A stretch of 64,000 nucleotides of DNA from Nocardia iowensis (lineage in GTDB: Bacteria > Actinomycetota > Actinomycetes > Mycobacteriales > Mycobacteriaceae): assembly GCF_019222765.1 (NCBI RefSeq), contig NZ_CP078145.1:2728001-2792000 (forward strand), given 5' to 3'. The translations under genes and the position numbers were made by a program. Below the pieces are notes generated by a model. That model made no database searches. It worked only from the letters and a program-made list of their open reading frames with translations, and had not been told where the DNA came from. Shown here piece after piece: positions 24,926-35,579 of this stretch (positions within the stretch are counted from its first letter, which is position 1; each line of letters opens with the position of its first letter).

Positions 24926-25540
24926 TCAGCGCGCGGGTTCGGACAGGCCCGTGGCGACTTCGGCGAGGGCGCGGCGGAGCAAGGTGGTGATGTGCACCGG
25001 CGGGTCGGCGTGCGCGTACGCCACCATGACCGCCTCGGCGACGGCACTGATCATGCCGACCACCAGGCGTGGATAGGTGTCGCGCAACGGGTCGGCCCCG
25101 GTGCGCGCCGCGATCGCCGCGAGCCAATCGTCGGACACCTCTTTGGATATCGCGAAGCGCAGCTCGGGAACGGTGAACAGCTTTCGTATCTCGGCAAGTT
25201 GCGCGGGGCTCGGCACGACGAGCTGGTCGCTGTCGGCCGCCAGCGGCTCCAGCAGTGCCTCGGTGATCGAGGTCCAGAGCGGTTCGTCCGTGGGGCGATT
25301 CCGGAATACCTTGACGCTGCGCCGAATTCGCTCGGATTGTCGGTAGGCGAGCGCGTCGTACTTGCCGGTGAAGTAGTTGTTGAAGGTGCGCACCGACACC
25401 CCGGCGCGTGCCGCGATGTCGTCGCGGGTGACGTTGTCCAGCCCGCGCTCGAAGGCGAGGTGCAGCGCCGCGTCACTCAGCGCCATGCGGGTATCGAGCT
25501 TCTTGCGTTCGCGAAGCCCGAGCACTTCCTCATCCGGCAT
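24926..25540 (-). CDS. TetR-family repressor of the monooxygenase
   Basis: A 204-residue TetR protein. The HTH is at about 25-60 (RGLDNVTRDDIAARAGVSVRTFNNYFTGKYDAL); the ligand domain is variable. It is encoded upstream of and co-oriented with the FAD monooxygenase (64-base gap). A near-perfect 26-base palindrome lies 26 bases before its ATG, so autorepression is likely. A TAGGCT -10 is 6 bases before the ATG, indicating a leaderless mRNA. Confidence 0.9.
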   Translation of the reverse strand: MPDEEVLGLRERKKLDTRMALSDAALHLAFERGLDNVTRDDIAARAGVSVRTFNNYFTGKYDALAYRQSERIRRSVKVFRNRPTDEPLWTSITEALLEPLAADSDQLVVPSPAQLAEIRKLFTVPELRFAISKEVSDDWLAAIAARTGADPLRDTYPRLVVGMISAVAEAVMVAYAHADPPVHITTLLRRALAEVATGLSEPAR

Positions 25541-25546
25541 GCACTC

Positions 25547-25591
25547 AGCCTACCGGAAAAACTTGCCCGGTGGGCAAAATTGCCCACCGGG
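25547..25591 (-). promoter_or_regulatory. TetR operator and leaderless -10
   Basis: CCCGGTGGGCAA (25566-25577), two A bases, then TTGCCCACCGGG (25580-25591) form a perfect 12-bp palindrome with a 2-base centre. Downstream on the minus strand TAGGCT (25552-25547) sits 6 bases before the TetR ATG, so the palindrome covers the -35 position. This is the best operator in the window. Confidence 0.7.
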
Positions 25592-25646
25592 AAAGAAATC
25601 ACCTGCATGTGCCGAGCTCGAGGCGCGGTCAGTCAGTACGGCCGGT

Positions 25647-25988
25647 TCAGTAGACCGGCCCCGTGTACTTCTCGCCCGGCCCCTTACCCGGCTCGTCCGG
25701 ATGCGCCGACGCCTCCCGGAAAGCCCGCTGCAAGGACTGCAACCCTTCGCGGATCGGCCCCGCGTGCGGTCCGAGGTACTCCACCGAAGCCGTGACCAGC
25801 CCCGCCAGCGCCGTGATCACCCGGCGCGCCTCGTCCAGATCGCGCCGCGTACTGGTTTCCGGATCCTCGTCCGCGAGCCCGAGCTTCTCCGCCGCCGAAC
25901 TCATCAGCATCACCGCGGCCCGGCTGATCACCTCCACCGCGGGGATGTCGGCCAGTTCGCGCACGGAGTTGTCGAGCTCTTCTGTCAT
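25647..25988 (-). CDS. DUF1844 protein
   Basis: A 113-residue protein, rich in Ala and acidic residues, with the DUF1844 core IPAVEVISRAAVMLMSSAAEKLGL and a C-terminal amphipathic helix (REGLQSLQRAFREAS). DUF1844 proteins are often encoded next to infC in actinobacteria; function is unknown. ATG 25988 is chosen; the frame runs further up but overlaps the preceding gene. Its start lies 2 bases after the stop of the DinB-like gene, so both are co-transcribed. Confidence 0.75.
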   Translation of the reverse strand: MTEELDNSVRELADIPAVEVISRAAVMLMSSAAEKLGLADEDPETSTRRDLDEARRVITALAGLVTASVEYLGPHAGPIREGLQSLQRAFREASAHPDEPGKGPGEKYTGPVY

Positions 25989-25990
25989 GG

Positions 25991-26521
25991 CTACGAGGTT
26001 AGCGACGTGGCTCGGAGCAGCCGGAGTTGGCCGATCTCCGCGATGTTCTTCATCAGCTCCGAGTTCACCCAGCTCATCAGGTGCGCAACGGTCAGACCCG
26101 CCTCGGCCGGCCATGGAAAGGCTGCGGGACGGTCCAATTCGGCCTCGGTCAGGTCATCGAGCACGCGCAACCAGGTGTCTCGCAGCTCACGCAGCCACGC
26201 CACGGCCGCGACACCATCGCCGGGCCACGGCACGTCCTCGGGGGCGGCTGCCGTCCGGTCCGCCAGCTGGTCGATGGCCGCGCTCCACCACCAGCCGATA
26301 TGCCAGCTGAGCCAGCCGATGGTCGGGACGGGCACGGGGTCGGGTTCGGTGTCGGCCCAGTCCGGCCGCCACGCGCCGTCGGCATCGGGGCGTACAGTCC
26401 AATGCGGGTCGGCGGGCGCCCAGAGGAAGTCCTCGGCCGCCAGTACTCCCAGGTGCAACTCGGCGAGCGCCCAGGTGAATTCGAATTGCCATCGCAGCAG
26501 GTCACAGCGTGAAGTCGACAC
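25991..26521 (-). CDS. DinB-like four-helix-bundle protein
   Basis: A 176-residue protein of the DinB/YfiT superfamily. His residues at the expected metal positions are seen in ALAELHLG, WLSWHIGWWW and LTVAHLMSWVNSEL. Relatives are thiol-dependent (mycothiol or bacillithiol) transferases. No specific reaction can be assigned. GTG 26521 is the apparent start with a poor ribosome-binding site. It is the first gene of a two-gene minus-strand unit with DUF1844, divergent from infC. Confidence 0.75.
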   Translation of the reverse strand: MSTSRCDLLRWQFEFTWALAELHLGVLAAEDFLWAPADPHWTVRPDADGAWRPDWADTEPDPVPVPTIGWLSWHIGWWWSAAIDQLADRTAAAPEDVPWPGDGVAAVAWLRELRDTWLRVLDDLTEAELDRPAAFPWPAEAGLTVAHLMSWVNSELMKNIAEIGQLRLLRATSLTS

Positions 26522-26718
26522 CGGGGGAGCCTGGCAGGCCCGCTGCGGACGGGCAAGCCATTTACCGCGATTCGGCGATAGCCGAACGGAATGTTAGACT
26601 GACCGCTGACGACCGCCCCTGGTTGTGTCTTCTTCCAAGATTTCGAGCCTGGGGCTGATAAGTGGAGCCCGACTCCCACCGTTGCCGACGAGCGATCGTC
26701 AGGTCAAACGGTCCGGTC

Positions 26719-26745
26719 ACCCGCCTTCTCGGAGGCGGGTTTCTT
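26719..26745 (+). terminator. Intrinsic terminator/attenuator 1 in the infC leader
   Basis: ACCCGCCT... pairs with ...AGGCGGGT as a stem of about 9 bp with a CTCG loop, followed by TTTCTT. It lies about 180 bases before infC, so transcription must pass or be released here. Confidence 0.65.
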
Positions 26746-26826
26746 GTGCCGGGGTTCTCTCACGAGAACCGCGTGCACGAGGTCGAACGCGAATGCTTTT
26801 CGCGGGCGATGACCGGTCGACATCGG

Positions 26827-26858
26827 GCCCCGACGCGGAATACCGCTCCGGGGCTTTT
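26827..26858 (+). terminator. Intrinsic terminator/attenuator 2 in the infC leader
   Basis: GCCCCG (26827-26832) pairs with CGGGGC (26849-26854). An inner GCGG/CCGC stem closes an AATA loop, and TTTT follows. It is a second terminator-like hairpin, 69 bases before the infC start. Confidence 0.55.
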
Positions 26859-26926
26859 GTGTTGAAAAGGGGTTGCAGTTATTGCGCGCGGTCGTCCTGA
26901 CGACACCGCTTGACCTAGGAGGCCCC

Positions 26927-27586
<660 letters not shown>

Positions 27587-27598
27587 TACCGATAAGAG

Positions 27599-27622
27599 CC
27601 GGCGGTCCGGGAGGACCGCCGG
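27599..27622 (+). promoter_or_regulatory. infC-rpmI stem-loop with GNRA loop
   Basis: CCGGCGGTCC and GGACCGCCGG make a perfect 10-bp stem closed by GGGA, which fits a GNRA tetraloop. It lies between infC and rpmI, 23 bases before the rpmI ATG. L20 is known to bind mRNA structures in this operon in other bacteria, so a regulatory or processing role is possible; partial termination is an alternative. Confidence 0.5.
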
Positions 27623-27645
27623 GACGAGACAGATATGAGGAATCC

Positions 27646-27840
27646 ATGCCGAAGATGAAGAGCCACAGCGGTGCCTCGAAGCGATTCAAGGTGTCGGGCC
27701 GAGGCAAGCTGCTTCGCCAGCAGGCGAACCGCCGCCACCTGCTCGAGCACAAGTCCACCCGCCGGACTCGTCGTCTGGATGGCACGGAGGCCGTCGCGTC
27801 CGTCGACGTCCCGCGCGTGAAGAGGCTGCTCGGTCTCTGA
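27646..27840 (+). CDS. rpmI: 50S ribosomal protein L35
   Basis: A 64-residue, strongly basic protein beginning [21 protein letters not shown] and containing [14 protein letters not shown], the hallmark L35 sequence. A GAGGAA ribosome-binding site lies 5 bases before the ATG. It sits between infC and rplT as in nearly all bacteria. Confidence 0.98.
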   Translation: MPKMKSHSGASKRFKVSGRGKLLRQQANRRHLLEHKSTRRTRRLDGTEAVASVDVPRVKRLLGL

Positions 27841-27941
27841 GAGAGACCAGCCAGCAACCGCGTTCCGGATTCCGGACGCCGACCGAACTGACAATCGCCG
27901 GGTGCCCGCATGCGCCCCCTAGATCGACAAAGGACTGACCC

Positions 27942-28322
27942 ATGGCACGCGTCAAAAGGGCCGTCAACGCTCAAAAGAAGCGTCGTTCCATCCTCGAGGC
28001 CTCCAAGGGCTACCGCGGCCAGCGCTCGCGGCTGTACCGCAAGGCCAAGGAACAGCAGCTGCACTCGCTCACCTACGCCTACCGGGACCGCCGGGCGCGC
28101 AAGGGTGACTTCCGCAAGCTCTGGATCACCCGCATCAATGCCGCGGCGCGGCTGAACGACATCACCTACAACCGTCTCATCCAGGGCCTGAAGGCCGCTG
28201 GTGTCGAGGTGGACCGCAAGAACCTCGCCGAGCTCGCCGTCTCCGACGCCGATGCCTTCGCCGGTCTCGTCGCGATCGCCAAGGCCGCGCTGCCTCAGGA
28301 CGTCAACGCCCCGGCCGCTTGA
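27942..28322 (+). CDS. rplT: 50S ribosomal protein L20
   Basis: A 126-residue protein, [33 protein letters not shown]..., with the long basic N-terminal helix that threads into 23S rRNA and a C-terminal globular domain ([24 protein letters not shown]). It is needed early in 50S assembly. AAAGGA precedes the ATG. The stop codon overlaps the TTG start of the downstream methyltransferase. Confidence 0.98.
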   Translation: MARVKRAVNAQKKRRSILEASKGYRGQRSRLYRKAKEQQLHSLTYAYRDRRARKGDFRKLWITRINAAARLNDITYNRLIQGLKAAGVEVDRKNLAELAVSDADAFAGLVAIAKAALPQDVNAPAA

Positions 28323-29176
28323 GCCAGGATTACGTGACGAACGGACACCCCTCGGAACGACCCGTGGACGCGCTCTCCGAGCGCAATCCACGGGTCGTTT
28401 CCGCTGTCAAGCTGCATCGCGGCGTCCAGCGCCGCAAGGCCGGACTCTTCCTCGCCGAGGGCGCCAATTCCGTTGCGGCCGCCCTGGATACCGGACGGGT
28501 GCGGGAGCTGTTCTACTCCGCCGGTGCCGCAGCCCGCGAACACGAACTGGTCGCCGGAGCCGTTGGGATGGGCGTGCGCGCCACGCTGGTCAGCGACCGC
28601 GCCGCCGCACAACTCGGCGAAACCGTCACCGCGCCAGGGCTTGTCGCGGTCTGCGAACTGATCGACGTGCCGCTGGCCGAGGTGCTCGCGACCAACCCGC
28701 GCATGCTGGCCGTGCCGGTCGAGATCGCCGAACCCGGCAACGCGGGCACCCTCATTCGGGTGGCCGACGCCGTCGGAGCCGATGGTGTGGTGCTGGCGGG
28801 GGACACCGTCGACCCGCACAACGGCAAATGCGTGCGCGCCAGCGCGGGCAGCCTGTTCCATGTCCCCATCGCCCGCCACCGCGATGTCGCCGGCACACTG
28901 GATTCGCTTGCCGCGGCAGGCATCACGCTCCTGGCCACCGCCGCGAACGGCGAGGTCGATCTGGACGAGGCCGACCAATTGTTCACCGGACCGATCGCCT
29001 GGCTGTTCGGCAACGAGGCACACGGCCTCGACCCGGCCGTCGCCGCCCGCGCCGACCATCGCATTCGCATCCCCATCCACGGCCGGGCCGAGAGCCTGAA
29101 TCTCGCCGCCGCCGCCTCGATCTGCCTCTACGCGAGCTCCCGCGTGCAGCACGCCAAAACCGCTCGCGCGGAATAG
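28319..29176 (+). CDS. tsnR: SpoU-family 23S rRNA 2'-O-methyltransferase (TsnR-like)
   Basis: A 285-residue SpoU/TrmH knotted methyltransferase. The N-terminal substrate-binding domain ([20 protein letters not shown]) is followed by SpoU motifs [23 protein letters not shown] and [10 protein letters not shown], which form the SAM-binding trefoil knot. Synteny matches Rv1644. The exact rRNA position is unknown; thiostrepton-resistance enzymes belong to this family but most members are housekeeping. I use TTG 28319, whose TTGA overlaps the rplT stop; GTG 28334 is an alternative start. Confidence 0.9.
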   Translation: MSQDYVTNGHPSERPVDALSERNPRVVSAVKLHRGVQRRKAGLFLAEGANSVAAALDTGRVRELFYSAGAAAREHELVAGAVGMGVRATLVSDRAAAQLGETVTAPGLVAVCELIDVPLAEVLATNPRMLAVPVEIAEPGNAGTLIRVADAVGADGVVLAGDTVDPHNGKCVRASAGSLFHVPIARHRDVAGTLDSLAAAGITLLATAANGEVDLDEADQLFTGPIAWLFGNEAHGLDPAVAARADHRIRIPIHGRAESLNLAAAASICLYASSRVQHAKTARAE

Positions 29177-29200
29177 CTCCCGCGCAGGCAACGGTGCCGA

Positions 29201-29782
29201 TCAGGCCTCGGCGGCCAGTAGAAGATCAGCCAGGATCTCGGACGCCCACGGCGCCGGAACCGCATCGGGACCAGCCACCTGCATCGCGCTCATGACCGTG
29301 AGCAGCATTCCGGTAGCCATGAAACGACGAATCTCCGACGTCGGCGCGCCGGTCAGCTCGCGAACCAGCTCGACAACCTTGCCGAAGCGGGCGCGCACGT
29401 CATTGCCGATCGCCGGGTCCGCGCTCGCGGCAAAGCCGTGCAGGAAGACTTGCAGCAATTCCCGTTCGGCCAGAAAGATGTCGTAACCGCGCCCGAGGGC
29501 GAGTAGCGCCTGCTCCGGCGTCGCATCGGCGTCCGCGGCCTGCCGCGCCGACCGGAAGATCTCCTCGATCCGATCGCACACGCGATGCATCGCGGCGATG
29601 AACAACTGCTGTTTGGTACCGAAGAGTCGAATCACATACGGCTGGGAAACGCCTGCGCGCCTGGCGATCTCGTCGGTCCGGGTGCCCGCGTAGCCGGATT
29701 CGGCGAAGGCCGACACGGCAGCTCGGAGCACCTGCTCACCGCGTTCGGTGGCGGTCATCCGGACTCTGGACGAACTCGTCAT
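29201..29782 (-). CDS. TetR-family repressor of the adjacent exporter
   Basis: A 193-residue TetR regulator. The HTH is at about 22-60 (SGYAGTRTDEIARRAGVSQPYVIRLFGTKQQLF); the C-terminal domain is similar to TetR_C groups that bind drugs. It is divergent from an MFS exporter 106 bases away, with repeated sites in between, so it probably represses the exporter and itself. Inducer unknown. Confidence 0.9.
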   Translation of the reverse strand: MTSSSRVRMTATERGEQVLRAAVSAFAESGYAGTRTDEIARRAGVSQPYVIRLFGTKQQLFIAAMHRVCDRIEEIFRSARQAADADATPEQALLALGRGYDIFLAERELLQVFLHGFAASADPAIGNDVRARFGKVVELVRELTGAPTSEIRRFMATGMLLTVMSAMQVAGPDAVPAPWASEILADLLLAAEA

Positions 29783-29818
29783 GGTGCTGCACTCCGTTCA
29801 CTCGAATTCCGCCCCGCG

Positions 29819-29847
29819 TTGACATGTTATCAGTCGATGCATACTCT
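29819..29847 (+). promoter_or_regulatory. Promoter of the MFS exporter
   Basis: TTGACA (29819-29824), a 17-base gap, then TACTCT (29842-29847). It is the most canonical sigma-70-type promoter in the window. The exporter ATG is 41 bases downstream. Confidence 0.65.
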
Positions 29848-29868
29848 TCGAGCTGTTAGTTATCAGTC
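29826..29868 (+). promoter_or_regulatory. Paired direct repeats, candidate TetR operators
   Basis: GTTATCAGTC occurs at 29826-29835 (between -35 and -10) and again at 29859-29868 (just after the expected transcription start). The 33-base spacing is about three helical turns, so both sites face the same side of the DNA. Confidence 0.5.
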
Positions 29869-29888
29869 AATTACAACAAAGGCTGGAC

Positions 29889-31316
29889 ATGACCGAAACC
29901 CTCGAACCTGCCGCCTCGTCGCCCACCGTCGCACCCGGAAAACCCGTCGGCGGACGCATGCTCGCGGCCGTGCTGGCCGCGGTCGGCATCCCGATGTTCA
30001 TGGTCACGCTGGACAACCTCGTGGTGACCTTCGCGCTGCCGGTGATTCGCACCGAACTCGGCGCCTCGCTGACCGATCTGCAGTGGTTCGTCAACGCCTA
30101 CACACTGGCCTTCGCCTCGCTGCTGCTCACCGTCTCGGCGATCGGTGACCGGCTCGGCCGCCGCCGGATCTTCCTGGCGGGTATCGCGCTGTTCACGGTG
30201 GCCTCGGCGGCCTGTGCGCTGAGCACGGAGCCATGGATGTTGATCGCCGCCAGGGTCGTTCAGGGTTTCGGCGCGGCCGCGGTGCTGCCGCTGTCCCTGA
30301 CGCTGCTGTCGGCGGCGGTGCCCGAGCGCATGCGAAACATGGCCATCGGGATCTGGGGCGGCATCGCCGGACTCGGCGTCGCGGTCGGGCCGCTGGTCGG
30401 CGGTGTCGTGGTGGACGGGTTGAGCTGGCAGTGGATCTTCTGGCTGAACGTGCCCATCGGCCTCGCGGTGCTGCCGTTCGCGGCGCGGGTGCTGCGCGAG
30501 TCGTACGGCGGCAGCAGGCGGCTCGACCTAGTCGGTCTGGTCTTGTCGGCGAGCGGTGTGCTCGCGGTGGTGTGGGGGGTGATCCATGGCGCCGATGACG
30601 GCTGGACCTCGGTCACCGTGCTGTCCGGACTGATCGGTGGCGCGGTGCTGCTGGCGGCGCTGGTGGCGTGGGAGCTGAAGACGCCGGATCCGATGTTGCC
30701 GCTGCGGCTGTTCCGGTCGCGTGCCTTCGGGATCGGCAATGCCACCAGCTTCACCTTCTCCGCCGGTGTCTTCGGCTCGATCTTCCTGCTGGCCCAGTAC
30801 TTCCAGGTGGTGCAGGGCTACAGCCCGCTGGAATCCGGCCTCCGCACCATGCCGTGGACCATGGCCCCGATGGTGGTCGCCCCGATCGCGGGACTGCTCG
30901 TCGACCGGGTCGGCGCGCGGGCGCTGCTGGTGACCGGTCAGCTGATGCTGGCGGTCGCGCTGGGGTGGATGGCGGCGATCACCACCGTCGACGTCGACTA
31001 TGGCCCCTTCATCGGACCGTTCCTGCTCGCCGGGGTCGGCATGGGACTGATCCTTACGCCGAGCGCCACGGTGGTGATGGCCAGTGCCGCGCCGGACGAC
31101 CGGGCCATGGCCTCGGGCACCAACAGCACACTGCGCGAAGTGGGTATCGCGATGGGCGTCGCCGTGCTCGCGTCGATATTCGCCTCGCGCGGTTCGTTTC
31201 TCAGCCCGCAGGCCTACGTCGACGGCCTGGTTCCGGCGATCTGGGCCGGTGCCGCCATCGTCGGGGCCGGTGCCGTGATCTCACTCCTGCTGCCAAGCCG
31301 GATCACACCCGCCTAG
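29889..31316 (+). CDS. DHA2-type MFS drug exporter
   Basis: A 475-residue polytopic membrane protein with about 14 transmembrane segments, EmrB/QacA family. Motif A-like GDRLGRRRIFLAGIALF follows TM2-3, and motif C-like GGIAGLGVAVGPLVGGVVVDG lies in TM5, typical of drug/proton antiporters. MVTLDNLVVTFALPVI in TM1 fits DHA2 motif D1. It should export a drug or hydrophobic compound using proton motive force. AAAGG lies 6 bases before the ATG. Divergent from a TetR gene. Confidence 0.9.
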   Translation: MTETLEPAASSPTVAPGKPVGGRMLAAVLAAVGIPMFMVTLDNLVVTFALPVIRTELGASLTDLQWFVNAYTLAFASLLLTVSAIGDRLGRRRIFLAGIALFTVASAACALSTEPWMLIAARVVQGFGAAAVLPLSLTLLSAAVPERMRNMAIGIWGGIAGLGVAVGPLVGGVVVDGLSWQWIFWLNVPIGLAVLPFAARVLRESYGGSRRLDLVGLVLSASGVLAVVWGVIHGADDGWTSVTVLSGLIGGAVLLAALVAWELKTPDPMLPLRLFRSRAFGIGNATSFTFSAGVFGSIFLLAQYFQVVQGYSPLESGLRTMPWTMAPMVVAPIAGLLVDRVGARALLVTGQLMLAVALGWMAAITTVDVDYGPFIGPFLLAGVGMGLILTPSATVVMASAAPDDRAMASGTNSTLREVGIAMGVAVLASIFASRGSFLSPQAYVDGLVPAIWAGAAIVGAGAVISLLLPSRITPA

Positions 31317-31320
31317 CCCG

Positions 31321-31375
31321 ACCTGTGCCAGTCGCATACGACGAATGGCGTACGAGGGGTGCGACTGGCACAGGT
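31321..31375. terminator. 16-bp perfect inverted repeat
   Basis: ACCTGTGCCAGTCGCA (31321-31336) is exactly complementary to 31360-31375; an inner TACG/CGTA pair can extend the hairpin. It lies between the convergent exporter and small-peptide genes, so it can end transcription both ways. Confidence 0.65.
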
Positions 31376-31387
31376 GGTGCGACAGGT

Positions 31388-31576
31388 TCAGCCGCAGTAG
31401 CCGTAGAAGACGCAGAAGATGATGTCCTGTAACCAACCGGGTAGCCAGGCGTACGGGTTCGGTCCCGGCGGGTTGGCCGCCGCCGTTCCGCTGCTGAGCA
31501 GGGTGACAACCAGCAGGCTCACTGTCGCGACGAGGCTGCTGAATCCAACGGTGACGGCCATTTTCGAGGTGCTCAT
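31388..31576 (-). CDS. Small secreted peptide
   Basis: A 62-residue protein with a clear Sec signal (MSTSKMAVTV, a hydrophobic stretch to about residue 28, and a TAAANPP cleavage context). The mature peptide of about 28 residues is rich in Pro, Trp and aromatics (PYAWLPGWLQDIIFCVFYGYCG) and ends with two Cys (CVFYGYC), able to form a small disulfide loop. ATG 31576 has a GGGGAC just before it. Function unknown; exported signalling, metal-binding or antimicrobial roles are all open. It is divergent from pheS and ends in the inverted repeat at 31321. Confidence 0.6.
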   Translation of the reverse strand: MSTSKMAVTVGFSSLVATVSLLVVTLLSSGTAAANPPGPNPYAWLPGWLQDIIFCVFYGYCG

Positions 31577-31737
31577 GTCCCCGGATACCTCCGTGATTCT
31601 CAGGCGTTGCCCCGCGCTCGGGGAACAACCCGTGATGCTGTGACCATCGTCGCAATTTGGCCGCTGTTGTGCGGCGGAATGGGGTTGCCGGGGCGTGGCG
31701 GGGAATCCGCGTGAATCGGATATGGCGCATCCAATAG

Positions 31738-32874
<1,137 letters not shown>

Positions 32875-32922
32875 GTTGGGTCCAACCGAGAACTCCCTTC
32901 GATCGAGAGAGCGAAACGTCAA

Positions 32923-35427
32923 GTGCGAGTAGCGCAGTCCTGGCTGACCGATATCATCCAGCGCACCAACCCCGACTGGTCGGTGACGCCGGAAGAGCTC
33001 GACGCGGGCTTCGTCCGGGTGGGGCTCGAGGTCGAAGAGGTGGACAAACTTCAGCCGGTCTCCGGTGACATCGACAAGCCGCTGGTCGTCGGCCGGGTCG
33101 CCGAGATCACCGAGCTGACCGAGTTCAAGAAGCCGATCCGCTTCTGCAAGGTGGATGTCGGCAACCCCGAGTTGCAGGAGATCGTCTGCGGCGCAACCAA
33201 CTTCGCCGTCGGCGATCTGGTCGTCGTGGTGCTGCCCGGTGGTGTGCTGCCCGGCGGCTTCGCCATCTCCTCGCGCAAGACCTACGGGCACGTCTCCAAT
33301 GGCATGATCTGCTCGGTCGCCGAACTCGGCATCGGCAAGGACCATTCCGGCATCCTGGTGCTCGAGCCGGGCACCGCCGAGCCGGGCGCGGACGCGAACG
33401 AGCTGCTCGGCCTGGACGATACGGTCATCGAGCTCAACATCACCCCGGACCGCGGCTACTGCTTCTCGGTGCGCGGCCTGGCCCGCGAACTCGCCTGCGG
33501 CTTCGACCTCGACTACGCCGACCCCGCCGTGCGCACCCTGCCCGACGACGAGCGCGACGCCTGGCCGGTCCGGCTCGAACCCGAATCCAAGTGCACCCGC
33601 TTCGCCGTGCGCCGGGTCACCGGCATCGACCCGAACGCGGTGAGCCCCTGGTGGTTACAGCGCAGGCTGCTGCTGTCCGGCGTGCGGCCCATCTCGGCGG
33701 CCGTCGACGTCGCCAACTACGTCATGCTCGAACTGGGCCAGCCGCTGCACACCTTCGATGGCGGCAAGCTGAACGGCGGCTTGGTGGTGCGTACCGCGAA
33801 CAAGGGCGAGACGCTGCGCACCCTCGATGAGGTCGAGCGCGTGCTCGACGCCGAGGACGTGGTGATCGCCGACGATTCCGGCGTCATCTCGCTGGCAGGC
33901 ATCATGGGCGGCGCGACCACCGAGATCGGCACCGAGACGACCGATGTCGTGCTGGAAGCCGCCACCTGGAACCCGCTGCTCGTCTACCGCACCGCGCGCA
34001 GGCACAAGCTGGTGTCCGAGGCGGGCAAGCGGTACGAGCGGGTGGTCGACCCGGAGATCAATGTGGCCGCGCTCGACCGAGCCGCCCACCTGCTGGCCGA
34101 AATCGCCGGTGGCACTGTCGAACCCGCGCTCACCGACGTCCGCGTCCCGGTGCCGCCCGCGCCGCCGATCCGGATGGACATCGACCTGGCCGACCGGGTC
34201 GCCGGTGTCGTCTACCCGACCGGTACCTCCGCGCGCCGGCTGGCTCAGATCGGCTGCCTCGTCGAGGTCGCCGTCGACGAGACCACCGGGCACGGCCAGC
34301 TGGAAGTCACCCCGCCGAGCTGGCGACCGGACCTGGCCCAGCCCGCCGACCTGGTCGAAGAGGTGCTCCGGCTGGAGGGGCTCGAGCAGATCCCGTCCGT
34401 GCTGCCCACCGCGCCCGCCGGGCGTGGGCTGACCGCGACCCAGCGTCGTCGCCGCGCGGTCAGCCGGGCGCTGGCCTTCGCCGGTGCCGTCGAGGTGCCC
34501 GCGCCGGTATTCCTGTCCGCCGGTGTCTTCGACACCTGGGGTCTGGACGCCGACGACCCGCGCCGGGCGACCACCCGGGTGCTGAACCCGCTCGATGTCG
34601 AGCGCTCCGAGCTGGCCACCACGCTGCTGCCCGGACTGCTGGAAGTGGCCGCCCGCAACATCTCTCGTGGCGCGCGTGACCTCACCATCTACGGCATCGC
34701 GCAGGTGGTGCTGCCCGGCGAGAACGTGCATCCGGTCGAGGCGCTGCCGGTCGATCGTCGCCCCACCGACGACCAGATCACCGAACTACTCGACTCGCTG
34801 CCCGCGCAGCCCGTGCACGTCGCGGCCGTGCTCACCGGCCGCCGCGAACCGCGTGGACCGTGGGGCCAGGGCCGTCCGGCCGAGGCCGCCGACGCGTTCG
34901 CCCTGGCCGACATCGTCGCCGACGCGGCGGGCGTCACGCTCGAGCGCCGCCCCGCCGCTCAACTGCCCTGGCATCCCGGCCGCTGCGCCGAACTGCTCGT
35001 CGACGGTGCGGTTGTCGGCTACGCGGGCGAACTGCACCCCGCCGTGCTGGAACGTTCCGGCCTACCGCCGCGCACCTGCGCCGTCGAACTCGACCTCGAC
35101 GCCCTGCCGTTGCTCGAATCCCGCCCGGCCCCAACGATTTCCCCATTCCCGGCGGTGCTCCAGGACGTCTCGATCAGCGTCGAGAAGGCCACCCCCGCCG
35201 CCGCCGTCGAATCGGCTCTGCGCACCGGCGGCGGCGACCTCCTCGAAGACATCGCCCTGTTCGACGTCTACGAGGGCGCCCAAGCAGGCGAGGGCCGCAA
35301 ATCCCTCACCTACGCCCTCCGCTTCCGCGCCACCGACCGCACCCTCACCGAAGACGAGGCAAGCGCCGCCCGCGACGCCGCGGTGGCCGCCGCTGCCGAC
35401 GCCGTAGGCGCGGTTCTCCGCGCCTGA
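32923..35427 (+). CDS. pheT: Phenylalanine-tRNA ligase beta subunit
   Basis: An 834-residue beta subunit. It has a tRNA-binding OB domain (about 40-155: [20 protein letters not shown]), the B3/B4 editing domain (about 210-400) which removes mischarged Tyr, a B5 domain ([18 protein letters not shown]), the inactive catalytic-like core, and a C-terminal FDX-ACB anticodon domain ([19 protein letters not shown]). GTG 32923 starts [11 protein letters not shown], matching the family. It follows pheS by 48 bases in one operon. Confidence 0.97.
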   Translation: MRVAQSWLTDIIQRTNPDWSVTPEELDAGFVRVGLEVEEVDKLQPVSGDIDKPLVVGRVAEITELTEFKKPIRFCKVDVGNPELQEIVCGATNFAVGDLVVVVLPGGVLPGGFAISSRKTYGHVSNGMICSVAELGIGKDHSGILVLEPGTAEPGADANELLGLDDTVIELNITPDRGYCFSVRGLARELACGFDLDYADPAVRTLPDDERDAWPVRLEPESKCTRFAVRRVTGIDPNAVSPWWLQRRLLLSGVRPISAAVDVANYVMLELGQPLHTFDGGKLNGGLVVRTANKGETLRTLDEVERVLDAEDVVIADDSGVISLAGIMGGATTEIGTETTDVVLEAATWNPLLVYRTARRHKLVSEAGKRYERVVDPEINVAALDRAAHLLAEIAGGTVEPALTDVRVPVPPAPPIRMDIDLADRVAGVVYPTGTSARRLAQIGCLVEVAVDETTGHGQLEVTPPSWRPDLAQPADLVEEVLRLEGLEQIPSVLPTAPAGRGLTATQRRRRAVSRALAFAGAVEVPAPVFLSAGVFDTWGLDADDPRRATTRVLNPLDVERSELATTLLPGLLEVAARNISRGARDLTIYGIAQVVLPGENVHPVEALPVDRRPTDDQITELLDSLPAQPVHVAAVLTGRREPRGPWGQGRPAEAADAFALADIVADAAGVTLERRPAAQLPWHPGRCAELLVDGAVVGYAGELHPAVLERSGLPPRTCAVELDLDALPLLESRPAPTISPFPAVLQDVSISVEKATPAAAVESALRTGGGDLLEDIALFDVYEGAQAGEGRKSLTYALRFRATDRTLTEDEASAARDAAVAAAADAVGAVLRA

Positions 35428-35442
35428 CCCCGAGCCGCCCTC

Positions 35443-35486
35443 CGTGTCGGCCGCACACCCGCCATACGGGGTGTGCGGCTGACACG
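35443..35486 (+). terminator. 18-bp stem-loop after pheT
   Basis: 35443-35460 (CGTGTCGGCCGCACACCC) pairs with 35469-35486 with one G-U wobble and an 8-base loop. It is placed 15 bases after the pheT stop. Confidence 0.7.
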
Positions 35487-35579
35487 AACGGTGCGCGGCT
35501 CACCCAGCGGAGCTGGCGGTTTCGGGGGTCATGTGAGCCGAGTGTCGCGCATCGGCGGGGGAGGGGTAAGAACTTAGGC

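Larger units (their letters stand above)
26522..26926 (+). promoter_or_regulatory. infC leader region
   Basis: This 405-base gap holds no convincing gene. It contains two hairpins with U-runs (26719-26745 and 26827-26858) ahead of the infC ribosome-binding site AGGAGG (26917-26922). Another possible pairing is GTGGAG with CTCCCAC around 26662-26678. This looks like a regulated leader for the IF3-L35-L20 operon. Confidence 0.6.
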
